A stretch of 64,000 bases of DNA from JBBRHH01 sp963788015 (GTDB lineage: Bacteria > Planctomycetota > Phycisphaerae > Tepidisphaerales > Tepidisphaeraceae), in contig CAWBEY010000010.1 of assembly GCA_963788015.1 (NCBI GenBank), positions 620,001 to 684,000 on the forward strand, given 5' to 3'. Below the pieces are notes generated by a model. The model was not told where the DNA came from and made no database searches. It saw only the letters and a program-made list of their open reading frames with translations. The stretch's first letter is position 1; the number at the start of each line of letters is the position of its first letter. Positions 32,273 to 42,867 of the stretch are shown piece by piece. A program made the translations under genes and the position numbers.

Positions 32273-33349
32273 ATGCCCACCACCACCGGCCGCGCCCTTC
32301 TCGAAATTCTCGAGCAGCGGCAGTTTCTTTCTGTCGCTCAGCATTTTCATGAGAACGATCTGGTTGCCAATCGGGTGGGCGTTGCCACCCATGCTGATGG
32401 AACGGTGATCATCGACTCCGATCTTAAAAACGCCTGGGGTGTTGCCTTCGCTCCCGGCGGGCCGTTCTGGGTGAACGACAACGGCACGGGCTTGTCCACG
32501 CTCTATGACGGCAGCGGCGCGAAGCAGGGCTTGGTTGTGACCATCCCCCCGGCACACGGCGGCACCACCTCGGCCCCCACCGGCATGGTTTACAACGCCA
32601 CCAACGATTTCAAGGTGACCAAGACGGGCGCAACGGCGCGTCCACCTTTATCTTTTCGAGCGAGGATGGAACCATCTCGGGCTGGAGCGGCGCGGTGGCT
32701 GCCAACGATGCGGTGATTGGGGTTGATCGCTCGGCGTCGGGGGCTGTGTACAAAGGCCTCGCCGGTGGATCGGTCGGCGCCAAAAATTACATCTACGCCA
32801 CCAACTTTCACTCGGGCGCGGTGGACGTTTTTGACAAGAGTTTTCATCTGGTTCACCTGAGCGGCACGTTCAAGGATTCGCATCTGGCGGCCGGCTATGC
32901 GCCGTTTGGCATCTCGAACATTGGCAACAAACTCTATGTGACGTACGCGAAACAGAACGCACAGAAACATGATGACGTGGCCGGGAAGGGCAACGGTTTT
33001 GTCGACATTTTCAGCACCTCCGGCCAATTGATTAAACGCTTCGCCACCCGCGCCACACTGGACTCACCCTGGGGCGTGGCGGCTGCGCCCAAAAACTTTG
33101 GCAAGTTCAGCGGGTCGATCCTTGTTGGGAATTTTGGCGATGGCAAGATCAACGCCTTTGATGCCAAGACTGGAAAATTCCGCGGCAAGCTCACCCGCCC
33201 CGACGGCACGCGCGGTGACTGTACCTGGACTCTGGGCTCTGTCCTTTGGCAACGGCGGGGCCGCGGGTGCGAAGAACAATCTCTTCTTTACCGCTGGCCC
33301 GAATGACGAAGCGGATGGGCTGTTCGGAAAAATTTCGGCCGTCGCGTAG
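32273..33349 (+). CDS. TIGR03118-type secreted protein, two frame breaks
   Basis: Starts at ATG 32273. The N-terminus has the planctomycete export-type motif LEILEQRQFLS. The body matches the TIGR03118 family: NAWGVAFAPGGPFWVNDNGT, FGISNIGNKLYVTYAKQN, LDSPWGVAAAP and the end LWALSFGNGGAAGAKNNLFF. These are predicted beta-propellers with unknown ligand. Breaks near 32630 and 33215 compensate each other. About 358 residues. It ends one base before the convergent gatB stop. Confidence 0.82.
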
Positions 33350-33350
33350 T

Positions 33351-34826
33351 TCATCCCAGCCGCTCCTTTAGCCTCTCTTGCACGACCCGGGCGCTGAGGC
33401 CCTTGCCGTTTTTCATGACCATGCCAACCAAGGCGCCCAAGGCGGCCTGTTTGCCGGCCTTGTAGTCCTGGAGTGGCTTTGAGTTTTGCGCGATGAGCGC
33501 ATCAATGGCGGCGTCGACGGCTCCACTGTCGTGAGATCCTGCAAAACGCCCAGCGCGGCCGCGACGTCGTGGGCGGGCTGGTCTTTTTCCAGGAGCTGTT
33601 CCAGGACCCTGCCGGCCGGCTCTGCGGCGGCAATTTTGTTTTGATCGATCAGATTCGCGACCTCTGCCAGGCGTGCGGGTTGTATTCCCAGCTTGCCCAG
33701 TGGAACGCCGCGTTCGTTGGAAAGGCGCCGGCCGTGGGATAGCAGCAGGTTGGCAACGCGCTTTGCGTTGCGCCGGCGGCCACGGCGCTGTCCAGCAGAT
33801 CGCCTGTCTCGCGATCGCCGGCGAGGGTAGCGGCGTCGGAAGGGGAGAGGCCCACGGCGTCGATGTAGCGTTCGCGCCTTGCGGCGGGTAACTCGCCGAT
33901 CTGCGCCTTCAACTCCGCCAGCCAGATTTCATCCACCTCCACGGGCACCAAGTCTGGGTCGGGGAAATAACGGTACTCGTGCGCATCTTCCTTTCGCGCT
34001 GGAGGAAGGTCGTGCCGGTTGCCTCATCCCAGCCGTAGGTGCTCTTGCGGCCCAATGATCCGGTCTCTTCCCAGGCGTGAATCTGGCCGCGTGATCTCGT
34101 AGGCCGTCGCCCGCTCCAGGACGCTGAAGCTGTTGAGGTTTTTGATTTCTGTGATGGCCGTCTTGTGGACAGCGCCATCCTGATCGGTGATGTGAACGTT
34201 GATGTTGGGCTCGAAGCGCATTTGGCCCATCTGCATCTGCCCTTCGCTGACGCCCAGGAACTGCACCAATTTCTGCAGTTCCTGACCGAAGGTGGCGACG
34301 TCTTTGGGGCTGGATAGATCCGGCTCGGTCACGATCTCCAGCAGCGGGGTACCAGCGCGGTTCAGATCGACGATGCTGTGATCGATGGCGAATCCGCCGG
34401 GGGCATCGTGCAGCAGTTTGCCGGCGTCTTCTTCCAGGTGGGCTCGGCGGATGCGGATGGTCTTGGTTGTGCCGTCCTCACCTGCGATTTCGAACATGCC
34501 GCCAAAACACAAGGGCAGGTCGTATTGGCTGATCTGATAGTTCTTGGGCAGATCCGGATAGTAGTAACTCTTGCGATCCCACTTGGTGTGCTTTGCGATC
34601 TGGCAGCCCAGTGCAAGGCCGACCTTGATGGAATATTCCACGGCCTTCTTGTTCATGACCGGCAACACGCCGGGCAACCCGAGGACCACTGGATCGACCT
34701 GCGAATTGGGCTCGCCGCCGAAGCCGTTGGCGGCGCCGGTGAACATCTTGCTTTTGGTCGGCCGAGCTGGACGTGAATTTCCAGGCCGACAAGGACCTTG
34801 TAGGATTTGCAAACGCGCTGTGCCAA
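33351..34826 (-). CDS. gatB: Asp-tRNA(Asn)/Glu-tRNA(Gln) amidotransferase subunit B, heavily frameshifted
   Basis: GatB converts mischarged Glu-tRNA(Gln) or Asp-tRNA(Asn) together with GatA and GatC. The sequence starts VLVGLEIHVQL and includes FTGAANGFGGEPNSQVDPV, KSYYYPDLPKNYQISQYDLP, DLNRAGTPLLEIVTEPDL, and a C-terminal tail domain ending RVVQERLKERLG. Five breaks (near 34765, 34095, 33985, 33765 and 33525) are needed. I place the start at TTG 34826 because GGAG lies seven bases upstream and the leader then has usual length; an upstream ATG at 34898 would add 24 residues. An essential-type gene this damaged points to sequence error. Confidence 0.88.
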
Positions 34827-34896
34827 TGCTTTGCTCCGGTAAGAGGGCCGGGGCGCAGTATATCCCGCGGGCGATTGTCTCGATAGGATTTCGGAC

Positions 34897-35980
34897 ATGT
34901 CAGCACTCTTCAAACCGCAGCGGCGACATTTGGGCATTTTGTACATCTTCTGTGCCGTACTTATTTGCGGCGTTGTTTTGGCGCAGGAGCCGGTCGATGT
35001 TGCTAAACAAAATGCCCAAGTGCGCGGGCTGCTCGCTCAGTACCGCAAGCCGGGCAGCACACCGGAGCAGAAATCGCAGATCGTGGATCAACTTTTGGAG
35101 CTTGGGCAGGCCGGGCCGCAGCAGTTGGCGGGTGAGATATGTCGCGATTTCCTGGCCAAAGCGCCGCTGTACCTGAGCGGCTTTGAGCGGGCCGCCGGCG
35201 AAGTGCGCCGAAGGCGCGCATGGAAGGGTAAGGGGGATGTCGAGAAGCAGATATTGATCCTGCGCAAGACGGTGCTGGACGTCAGCCACACCGCCGACTT
35301 GACCAAAGATATGATCGTCAGCAAGGCTGACCCTGCCATGGCGAGTTGGACGAGCTGACCAGCGTGAAAGTCGAAGATGTTCTGGGGCAGGACCAGATCA
35401 AGGGGCAGCGGCAGGATCTTCTGAACATGCTGGAGAATTGGCACAAGGCCGTGGGGCGGCTTACTGAGGCGGCGGCCAGGAAACTTCCACAGCTTCCGGA
35501 GACGGAAGGTTACGAGAAGGAGATTGCCTTTAGCGAGCACATGATCGCGAGCATGGCTACGCCCATGACACAGGCGGACCGAACGGTCATGCACAGCAAC
35601 ATCAATCTTGTCAAGGCGCTCGATCCTGAAGAGGCCAACGGGATCTTGAAGTTGAACTTGATCCGCATACGGCTTGGTTTGGGGGCGTTGCTGATTGACT
35701 CGAAGCTGTGCGCGGCCGCGCGGGGTCATTCGAAGGATATGAACGATTTGAAATTTTTCAGCCATGATTCCCCCGTCGCCGGCAAAGGCAGCCCCTGGAA
35801 GCGCGCTGAGCTTGCGGGCACCAGTGCCAATGCCGAGAATATTTTCGTGGGCAGTGCCTCCGGCGAAGCCTCCATCGAAGCGTGGTGGCACAGCCCGGGC
35901 CACCACAAGAACATGCTGGGGCGGCCCGGCGGGTGGGGCAGGGCCGCTTTGAGAAATACTGGACGCAGATGTTTGGCTGA
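34897..35980 (+). CDS. Secreted CAP-domain protein, two frame breaks
   Basis: Starts at ATG 34897 with a signal peptide ending near residue 30 (ICGVVLAQEP). A helical region follows, then a CAP/SCP domain in the last 130 residues with AAARGHSKDMNDLKFFSHD, NAENIFVGSASGEASIEAWW and HSPGHHKNML. After a break near 35935 it ends with GRFEKYWTQMFG. The other break is near 35345. CAP proteins are secreted and of varied function. About 360 residues. It is divergent from gatB and convergent with the next gene, one base apart. Confidence 0.8.
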
Positions 35981-35981
35981 T

Positions 35982-37435
35982 CTACTTCGTGGGCTGAGTC
36001 GCGGGCACTGGAGTCCGATCGACCATCAGCGCCATAACGGCGGCCGAGGTGCAGAAGGTTTTGCCGGTGATGCAGTGCTGGCCGGCCCAGCTTCCGTCCT
36101 GGTTCTGGATGGTGTTGAGGTTGGTGGTGAGGGCTTTGTCCCACTTGGACCATTCTTCGCCGCCCTTGAGGAAGAGGCTTTCGCCGATGTTGAGGTAGCT
36201 GAGGAATTCCTCGCCGCCGTTGGACCCGAAGCCGCCGGCCCAGCGCTTGTCGCCGAGCTTCACGATGATGTCGTCCTGAGCTTTTTTCAGCTCGGCGTCG
36301 CAGGCGTCGAAGCGTGCCAGCATCTTTCTGGCTTCGTCCACTTGCGCGGCCGGGCGGGTGGTGGGATTTTCGACGATGTTTTTGTACATGCCGCGCTGGG
36401 TGGCATTGACGTTGGAAGATGCTTGCATGGCGGCGACCTGAGCGCCGGCGGAATACAGGGGGACGCCGGCATCGCCCGAGCTGGCGCGGAACATGGCTGT
36501 CGCCTGCACCGACGCGGTGTCGCCAACCTCAGTGCCCGCGCGACGGTCGGCGCCAATGTCGTAGCGACGGCGCCGCCCACATCACCGCCTGCGATCGGCT
36601 TGGCAAGTGGGCCGGTGGACCCCGTGGCGCTGGATCCCCCTACATTGGATCCTGCGCGCTGGATCCGCGCCGCCGCGCTTGATGCATTGAAATCGGCCAT
36701 GGCCACTTGCTCTACGCGTAGCCGCGTCGCCTCGCTGACGGTGGCGCCTTTGGCGGATGCGAGGTTCAGTGCCTTGCTTGCTTCGGCCTGCGCCAGGACC
36801 GGCGCCCAGCCCACGTTGGCCCAGCGGCCATCATCCTTTTGGTTTAGCTCGATCTTTTTGATGACTTTGGCCAAGGCGTCATTCACCCGCTTGGTGTTTT
36901 CCTGGCTGGGCATGTCGTCCTTCACCTCTGACAGCAGGCGGGCCGCCAGGAAGGTGTCGATGTAGGTGCCGAGCTTGGTCTGTGTGCGGGTGCCTTGAAG
37001 TTGCGTGACGTACAACGACTTTTCGTCCGCGTGCTCCACTTCGGCGCACACGAAATCGACGGCTTTGCTAAGGTGGTCGGCGTAGGGGCCGTGTTTGGGT
37101 GTGCTGCCTGGACGCATGAGGGCCATGGCGGCCATGCAGGTGTCGGCGACGTTGGGGGCGTCTTTTACCTTCTCCATTCCGCCGCCCATCGCCTGCGATT
37201 CTTCGCCCTGGCTCCATGCTCCTTTGGCCTGCTGGTTTTTTACCAGCCAGTCGAGGGCCTTCTTCACGTTCTCTGATAGTTCCTTGAGGGCAGGCCGGGT
37301 TGCGGGTTGGGTGGCGGGTTGGGTGGACGGTGCGATGATGCCCGCGACTGCCGGAGGCGCCTCGCCCCAGAGGGGCGTGTCCAGAGCCAGTCCACAGGCG
37401 GCCAGAAGCGTCGCACGGATAAGCGGATATTTCAT
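35982..37435 (-). CDS. Secreted alpha/alpha-toroid (squalene-cyclase/prenyltransferase-repeat) protein
   Basis: Starts at ATG 37435 with a signal peptide. A short linker of TQPATQPATRPA repeats follows. The body has toroid repeats such as VKKALDWLVKNQQAKGAWSQ, LGTYIDTFLAARLLSEV and LTTNLNTIQNQDGSWAGQHC ending TSAAVMALMVDRTPVP. The fold is shared with terpene cyclases and prenyltransferases, but planctomycete members of this secreted type have no established activity. One break near 36525. About 485 residues. Confidence 0.75.
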
Positions 37436-37536
37436 AAATGCACTCCCTGCATTGAGGCGAAAACTGATCCCGTTTACTTCGACGCACGGCTATTCATAAA
37501 AGTTTCTTGAAAGTTATTTGCCGCTCTTACCGCGTG

Positions 37537-37565
37537 GTGAAAATATGGAGGGGTCTCGCTACAAT
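37537..37565 (+). promoter_or_regulatory. Possible sigma-70-type promoter for asd
   Basis: GTGAAA and TACAAT are separated by 17 bases, 61 bases before the asd ATG. The -10 box is good; the -35 matches four of six positions. A GGAG site lies just before the start codon. Confidence 0.35.
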
Positions 37566-37626
37566 GCCCCGTTCCCCTGCCGCCGGCGGTTGTAGCGCGG
37601 GCGGGTTTTTCCCTTTGGAGTTTGTC

Positions 37627-38629
37627 ATGTCCGTGAATGTCGCAATCGTGGGCGCTGACTGGCGCGGTCGGGCAGGAGTTTCTGCGCGTGCTGGCCGAGC
37701 GGCGCTTTCCTATTGGCAACCTTAAGCTGCTTGCATCCGCGCGCAGCGCGGGGAAAACAGTTGATTTCACCGGGCAGACTTACACGATTGAGGAGCTGAC
37801 CAAGGACAGCTTCAAGGACGTTCAGATCGCCTTCTTTTCGGCCGGGGGGTCTATCAGCCGGGAGTTTGCGCCGGCGGCGGTTGCGGCCAAGGCGATTGTC
37901 GTTGACAACACGTCGGCGTTTCGGATGAAGGATGGGATTCCGCTGGTGGTGCCGGAGGTGAACCCGGACCAGATTCACCGGCATGCGGGGCTGATCGCTA
38001 ATCCGAATTGCTCGACGATCATCATGAACGTGCCGGTTTGGCCGCTGCACAAGGCGAATCGGGTGAAGCGCATTATTGTCTCGACCTATCAGGCCGTGAG
38101 CGGGGCGGGGGCGGCGGGGTTGCAGGAACTGGAACAGCAGATGCGCGCGTATGCGGCGGGGCAGCCCATCACGAAGAATCTTTTTCCGCACCAGATTGCC
38201 AACAACCTTTTCTGCCACAACACGAAGATTGGCGAGAACGGATACAACGAGGAAGAGAACAAGATGGTGAACGAGACGCGGAAGATTTTTGGCGATCCGC
38301 GCATCATGGTGACGGCCACCTGCGTTCGGGTTCCGATTCCGCGGGCTCACTGCGAGTCGATCAACCTGGAATTCGAGCGGCCGATTACGCCGGAGGAAGT
38401 TCGCAAGATTCTTTCGGGTGCGCCTGGCGTGACGATTGTGGATGACCGGGCGGGTAATCATTTTCCAATGCCGCTTGAGGCGAGCGATCAGGACAACGTG
38501 CTGGTGGGGCGAATCCGCCAGGACATTTCGCGCGAGGATGGGCGGGGGATTGAGCTGTTTGTGAGCGGGGACCAGATTCGCAAGGGCGCGGCCACGAATG
38601 CGGTTCAGATTGCGGAGCGGTTGGTTTAA
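37627..38629 (+). CDS. asd: Aspartate-semialdehyde dehydrogenase
   Basis: Makes aspartate semialdehyde for Lys, Thr, Met and diaminopimelate synthesis. The start at ATG 37627 gives the NADP motif VAIVGATGAVGQEF once an extra G near 37655 is removed; the frame is then open to 38629. The catalytic Cys is in LIANPNCSTIIMNV near residue 130 and the His in VPIPRAHCESIN near residue 238. About 334 residues, normal for the family. Confidence 0.93.
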
Positions 38630-38659
38630 CGACATAGCGGCCTCCCCGTTGGACTCGAT

Positions 38660-40036
38660 TCACACTTCCTTCAGCAATGCAGGCCAGAGGTGCTGCTGGT
38701 GAACGTGGAAGAATTGCAGGATGACCTGGACGTGGCGATCGGTTGCGCCGCGCTGGGCGTGGATGACGGCTTGAGCGCGGCCGCCCATGGCGGCGGCTTG
38801 TTCGGGGGTTGAGACTAAGACCGAGACGGCCTGGGCGAGCTCGTCGGCGTCTTGCACTTGCAGCAGGGCATCGGCTTCGAGCAATCGGGAAACGGCGGCG
38901 GCGAAGTTAGCGGTATACGGGCCGACGATGGTGGCTTTGCCGAGGGCGGCGGGCTCGATCATGTCGCTGCCGTGCTGCCTTGATCCCAGATCCACGAGGC
39001 TTCGGCCGGAAAAGACGACGTCGGCGAGACTGTAGAACTTGCGGAGCTCGCCCATGGTGTCGCCGAGGACAACTGGGGGCATCACAGAATTCTCGGCGGA
39101 TTTCAGTGTGGAGGCGCGCAGGTCGCGTGGGGCGTTGACGGTGTGCGAGCGGCGCACGACATCAAAGCCGGCCGACTTGATGAGGGCGGCGACTTCATCG
39201 AAGCGTTCGGGCTTGCGGGGGACGATGACCAGGCGCAGGCGGATGTGGTTTTTCATGAGGTGGCGGTAGCAGCGGAGGATGATCAGCTCTTCGCCGGGGC
39301 CGGTGGAACCGCAGACCCAGACGCGCTCGACGCCGGGGAACAGGCCGACGGCGGCGGCCAGATCGGCATCGCCTTCCACGCGGTCGGCGATGGCGGCGGT
39401 GTCAAATTTCATGGTGCCGGTGACGCTGACGCGGTCGGGGGCGGCGCCCAGTTTGATGAATCGCTGGGCGTAGTTCTGGTCCTGGACGCAGACGGCCGAC
39501 AGCCGCGCGAACATGCTGGAGATGAGCGGCCAGGCGATGCGGTAGTTGCGATAGCTGGAGGAGGTCATTCGGCCGTTGATGAGGAGGACGGGGATGTCGC
39601 GGCGCTGGCAATCGCGGAGGAAGTTTGGCCAGACCTCGAGTTCCATGAGGACGACCACATCGGGGCGGAGACTGTCGAGAAAGCGGGAGACGCTGCGGGT
39701 GAAATCGAGGGGGAAGTGGACGAGGAGGACGCTGGGGTTGTCGCCATAGAGTTGCTGGCCGCGGGTGTAGCCGGTTTGGGTGGTGGTGGTAAGGATGAAC
39801 TGGAGATCGGGGCGGAGGTTGGACAGGCGCAGGACCAGATCGCGCGTGGCGTTCATTTCGCCGAGACTGACGGCGTGGATCATGACAGCGGGCTTGACGG
39901 TATCGCGTGGCGGGCAGTGGCCCATGCGCTCGGAGAAGGCACGAAAGACCTTGCGACGGGTGGAGGGCTTGATGAGCCAGTAAGGAGCGGATATGCCGAC
40001 GCCCAGGCCATAGGCGATGTCGTAGCCGTTGATCAT
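38660..40036 (-). CDS. waaA: 3-deoxy-D-manno-octulosonic acid transferase (Kdo transferase)
   Basis: An intact 458-residue GT30-family protein from ATG 40036 (MINGYDIAYGLGVGISAPYW). It adds Kdo to lipid A at the inner membrane. Family landmarks are VMIHAVSLGEMNATRDL, VVLMELEVWPNFLRDCQ, VWVCGSTGPGEELIIL and GSRQHGSDMIEPAALGKATI. The frame is open for 195 codons upstream but that part is low complexity and overlaps intergenic repeats. Its presence implies an LPS-type outer membrane. Confidence 0.92.
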   Translation of the reverse strand: MINGYDIAYGLGVGISAPYWLIKPSTRRKVFRAFSERMGHCPPRDTVKPAVMIHAVSLGEMNATRDLVLRLSNLRPDLQFILTTTTQTGYTRGQQLYGDNPSVLLVHFPLDFTRSVSRFLDSLRPDVVVLMELEVWPNFLRDCQRRDIPVLLINGRMTSSSYRNYRIAWPLISSMFARLSAVCVQDQNYAQRFIKLGAAPDRVSVTGTMKFDTAAIADRVEGDADLAAAVGLFPGVERVWVCGSTGPGEELIILRCYRHLMKNHIRLRLVIVPRKPERFDEVAALIKSAGFDVVRRSHTVNAPRDLRASTLKSAENSVMPPVVLGDTMGELRKFYSLADVVFSGRSLVDLGSRQHGSDMIEPAALGKATIVGPYTANFAAAVSRLLEADALLQVQDADELAQAVSVLVSTPEQAAAMGGRAQAVIHAQRGATDRHVQVILQFFHVHQQHLWPALLKEV

Positions 40037-40418
40037 GTGGGAAGGGAGTTGTAACCCAAAGGGCGGGGGGGAGGAAGATGGAGGGGCGGGGAGGGCAGTT
40101 TCACAGACGCACCGGAGGCACGGAGCAAGACACGGAGGGGGTTGGTTCATCGGTGCATCGGTGCATTGGCTCATTGAAATGCGGGCGGGGCGGGGGATGG
40201 GTGCGTGTTTTGTTTTAGCCACAGAGGACACTGAGGAGGATGGCGGGGAAGTTAGAAGGATGAAGGAAGAAGGATGAATGGGGGAGATGGGGTGTGGGGT
40301 GGGGGGCGGGATGGTGGTCGGTTTTGGTGAGTTTATTGGTGTTGCAATTGAGTTGCGCAGGGGATTTTGGGAGGGGGGTGAGTGTTGACAAGGGTTTAGG
40401 GGGAAAGTGGCTTGTAAG
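40037..40418. other. Gene-poor G-rich intergenic stretch
   Basis: No gene is supported here. The sequence is G-rich on the plus strand with short purine-rich phrases such as CACAGAGGACACTGAGGAGG, a style common in planctomycete intergenic DNA. The open frame on the minus strand across it is an extension of waaA without coding character. Confidence 0.5.
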
Positions 40419-40528
40419 AACCGACTACTAACCGACCACCAATCGACCACCAACCGACACGTAACCGACCACCAACCGACCACTAACCGACTATCAAACG
40501 ACACATAACCGACCACCAAACGACGCGT
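40419..40528 (+). repeat. Ten-unit 11-bp tandem repeat (iteron-like)
   Basis: Ten contiguous 11-bp units with consensus AACCGACCACC fill the interval exactly. Units vary mainly in the last four bases (CACC, CACT, TACT, ACGT, ACAT, TATC, GCGT). An 11-bp period is close to one helical turn, so all units would face the same side of the helix. No gene overlaps it. Confidence 0.9.
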
Positions 40529-40851
40529 CGAATCGGGGCTAAAAATGGCTTGGCGGAGGGCGGGGGAAGAAGTCCCAAATTTGCATCCTGGGTTTTGGTG
40601 GGTGCTGGGATGGATGAGCATGGGGTCCCCTTGTTGTGCACCATCTGGGGATGGGGCGGCGATGCTGGCGCTGGCCAGTTGACGCTGGACGTAGTGTAGA
40701 TGAATGTTAGGGTAACGTCAAGTCGAGGAGGACCTTATTAGTGGAAGGTCCGGCGAGCTCGACGCTACGACTTATGGACGGGGCGAGGGGCTGAGGGTTT
40801 GGATTAACTTTTATTCGCGGTGGGGCCAGGGGCCGGTGAGTTGTGGGCGGC

Positions 40852-40958
40852 AATTCATTGGCTCATAAATAGAGTAGAACTGCTGAGGAGATGCGCGAAT
40901 GCTCATTTCGGAAGGTGCTTTCTATCAAGTAGTTTTCGGTGGCGCTCACGGATAAATC
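40852..40958 (-). pseudogene. Duplicated 3' end of the HAF-repeat gene
   Basis: About 107 bp nearly identical to 41124-41229, the tail of the downstream gene. On the minus strand it stays in frame and encodes a near copy of the same C-terminus (SVSATENYLIESTFR through SSAVLLYL) with its own stop. There is no start or upstream body, so it is a gene-tail fragment. Repeat copy A lies exactly between the two tails. Confidence 0.8.
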
Positions 40959-41124
40959 GCATATTTGGCAAATTCAACTTCTTCGATCGTCCTTCTGGTT
41001 CTCGATAGCGATGGATTTGGGCGTCGCCCCGCTGCGCGGGGCCGGAGTGCTACAGGACTTCGCTGCGCTGCGGTCGCGGGTACGCGACAACGCTGCGCGT
41101 TTCCTTTCGCTTCCTGACGCGGGA
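40958..41124 (+). repeat. Dispersed GC-rich repeat, copy A
   Basis: The core shared with copies B and C runs from GGGCGTCGCCCCGCTGCGCG through GTGCTACAGGACTTCGCTGC to CTTCCTGACGCG. It contains an internal palindrome CGCCCCGCTGCGCGGGGC. It also shares CGCATATTTGG and CTGGTTCTCGAT on the left with copy B. Flanked by two direct copies of a 107-bp gene tail. Confidence 0.85.
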
Positions 41125-41134
41125 ATTCATTGCT

Positions 41135-42751
41135 TCATAAATAGAGTAGAACTGCTGAGGAGATGCGCGTGTGCTTCATTCGGAAGGTGCTCTCGATCAA
41201 GTAGTTTTCGGTGGCGCTCACGGATAAATTGTTGAATGTCGCTATGCCGTTGAACACATTCTGATCCTTCACGCTTCCCAGATAGTCCCCTGAAGGACGA
41301 GTCAATCCGATGGACAGGGACATCGTCCCATCATTCCCGGTCAGCAGGTTCCCGAAGGCATCTTCGACCGCGACCCTCACCGCGAATGTTCTGGCGGAGA
41401 GCGGATTGGCAGGCGCGGTGGAGATGCGCAGGCGATTCGCGGCGGCCGGAAGTACGCTGAATTTTGCGGATGTCGCTGGAGCATCCGACGCATCTCCTGC
41501 AACAAGGCGGAAGGTGCCGGCCTTCTGGAACGTCAATTTGGCGAATCGGGCTACGCCGTGATGGGCGTGGACCGTTACCTGCTTCGTATCCGCCCCGGCC
41601 TGAAGGGTGATGGTCACCGGGGAATTGCTTTTGGTCATCATCTGGCCGTCGATGTTCTCGATCTTCACGACGACGCTTGAAGTCATCGCTTTGCCGGCCA
41701 CGGTGGTTGTCGGTTGCGTGGCGAAGACCAACTTGGTTCGATTCAGCAAGAATGCTTCGGGCTTTCCCTGCGGATCCACGCCGTCCCCAATGATCTGGCC
41801 TTTGTTGTTGATGCCGGCAGCCCGCAGTAGTTGCCAGCCGCTGTTGGGAGGGATCAGGTCGTTGAGGTCCTGCATCACGCCGTTGCTGTACAAGAATCCG
41901 CGTTGAGTGCTTCCTTCGGACTCGCCCACCACCTGCCCTCGGTCGTTGATACCGAACACCGCGCTGGCGTAATCGCCCGGCAGCGCACCTAAGCCCGTCA
42001 TTCTTCCGTTACTGTAGAGGAAGGCGTGCATAGTGGTTTGCCCGGAAGAGAGTCCAACAATCTGCCCACTCGCGTTGATAGCTTTCGCAATGCTGTTATT
42101 GTCGCCGGGCAGAGTCCCCAGAGGAATTTTGTGCCCATCACTGATCAGGAACGCGATTCCGTCAACGCCGCTGGAGTCTTCGGTATTAGCGGCTATTTGG
42201 CCGCGGTTATTGATGCCACTGGCACCATCATACGGCCAGCCGGGTAACGAACCAAGTTCCGCGATATGGCCATTGCTGTAGAGGAAAGCATGTCCCGCTT
42301 GTCCGTCGAGGCCGTCGGACGGGTTGTAGCTGTGGCCGAGGATTTGGCCTCGATCGTTGATCGTGGTCGCGAAGCTGTTTAAGTAACCGCGAAGGCCGCC
42401 GAGCAGCTTCAGGCCATGGTCGTAAATAAAAGCGACATTTTGACCAGCGTCGTCGAGAGCCTCACCGACGGCCTGATGGTGATTGTTTATACCGAAAACG
42501 GTCTCGACGGTCGCACCTTGCACCGTCCCCAGATCCTTCATGACGCCATTGCTGAATATGGAGTTATCAACCGCTACCTCGCCATAGTCGTTGATGCCGA
42601 AAGCCTCACTGCCAAAGCCCGTGATGACGTATTGGGCCGACAGATGCTGGCGGCGCTCCAGCGTCTCGAAGCGGCATGGCGACTTCTTCGCTAGAGTTGA
42701 ATGTGAGATGGTGCGCTTGCCGAGATGGTTTCGTGCAGGTGATTTCTTCAT
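41135..42751 (-). CDS. Secreted HAF-repeat (beta-propeller-like) protein
   Basis: An intact 538-residue protein from ATG 42751. The N-terminus has the export-type motif FETLERRQHLS near residue 30. At least six HAF-type repeats follow, each with a core like HAFLYSNGHIAELGSLPG and GINNRGQIAANTEDSSG. An Ig-like adhesin region follows (residues about 350-520, VEDAFGNLLTGNDGTMSLSI). Probably an extracellular or cell-surface protein. Its last 35 codons are duplicated downstream at 40852-40958 across a dispersed repeat. Confidence 0.82.
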   Translation of the reverse strand: MKKSPARNHLGKRTISHSTLAKKSPCRFETLERRQHLSAQYVITGFGSEAFGINDYGEVAVDNSIFSNGVMKDLGTVQGATVETVFGINNHHQAVGEALDDAGQNVAFIYDHGLKLLGGLRGYLNSFATTINDRGQILGHSYNPSDGLDGQAGHAFLYSNGHIAELGSLPGWPYDGASGINNRGQIAANTEDSSGVDGIAFLISDGHKIPLGTLPGDNNSIAKAINASGQIVGLSSGQTTMHAFLYSNGRMTGLGALPGDYASAVFGINDRGQVVGESEGSTQRGFLYSNGVMQDLNDLIPPNSGWQLLRAAGINNKGQIIGDGVDPQGKPEAFLLNRTKLVFATQPTTTVAGKAMTSSVVVKIENIDGQMMTKSNSPVTITLQAGADTKQVTVHAHHGVARFAKLTFQKAGTFRLVAGDASDAPATSAKFSVLPAAANRLRISTAPANPLSARTFAVRVAVEDAFGNLLTGNDGTMSLSIGLTRPSGDYLGSVKDQNVFNGIATFNNLSVSATENYLIESTFRMKHTRISSAVLLYL

Positions 42752-42867
42752 TTATCCATTGAATGTGTTGAGCGACAGAAAGCCTAACTGGGGAGGCAAC
42801 AGGGGTCACGAGAGGCTATGCGGTATTTTCTTGTTTTTTGCGAGGCGCAGATTCGAGGCTTCGATTC

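Noticed and set aside
37625..38635. Minus-strand open frame of 336 codons opposite asd
   Set aside because: It mirrors asd almost exactly and is rich in Arg and His; asd has clear catalytic motifs.
40037..40621. N-terminal extension of waaA by 195 codons
   Set aside because: It crosses low-complexity DNA and the 11-bp repeat array and gives a repetitive peptide; ATG 40036 gives the normal protein length.
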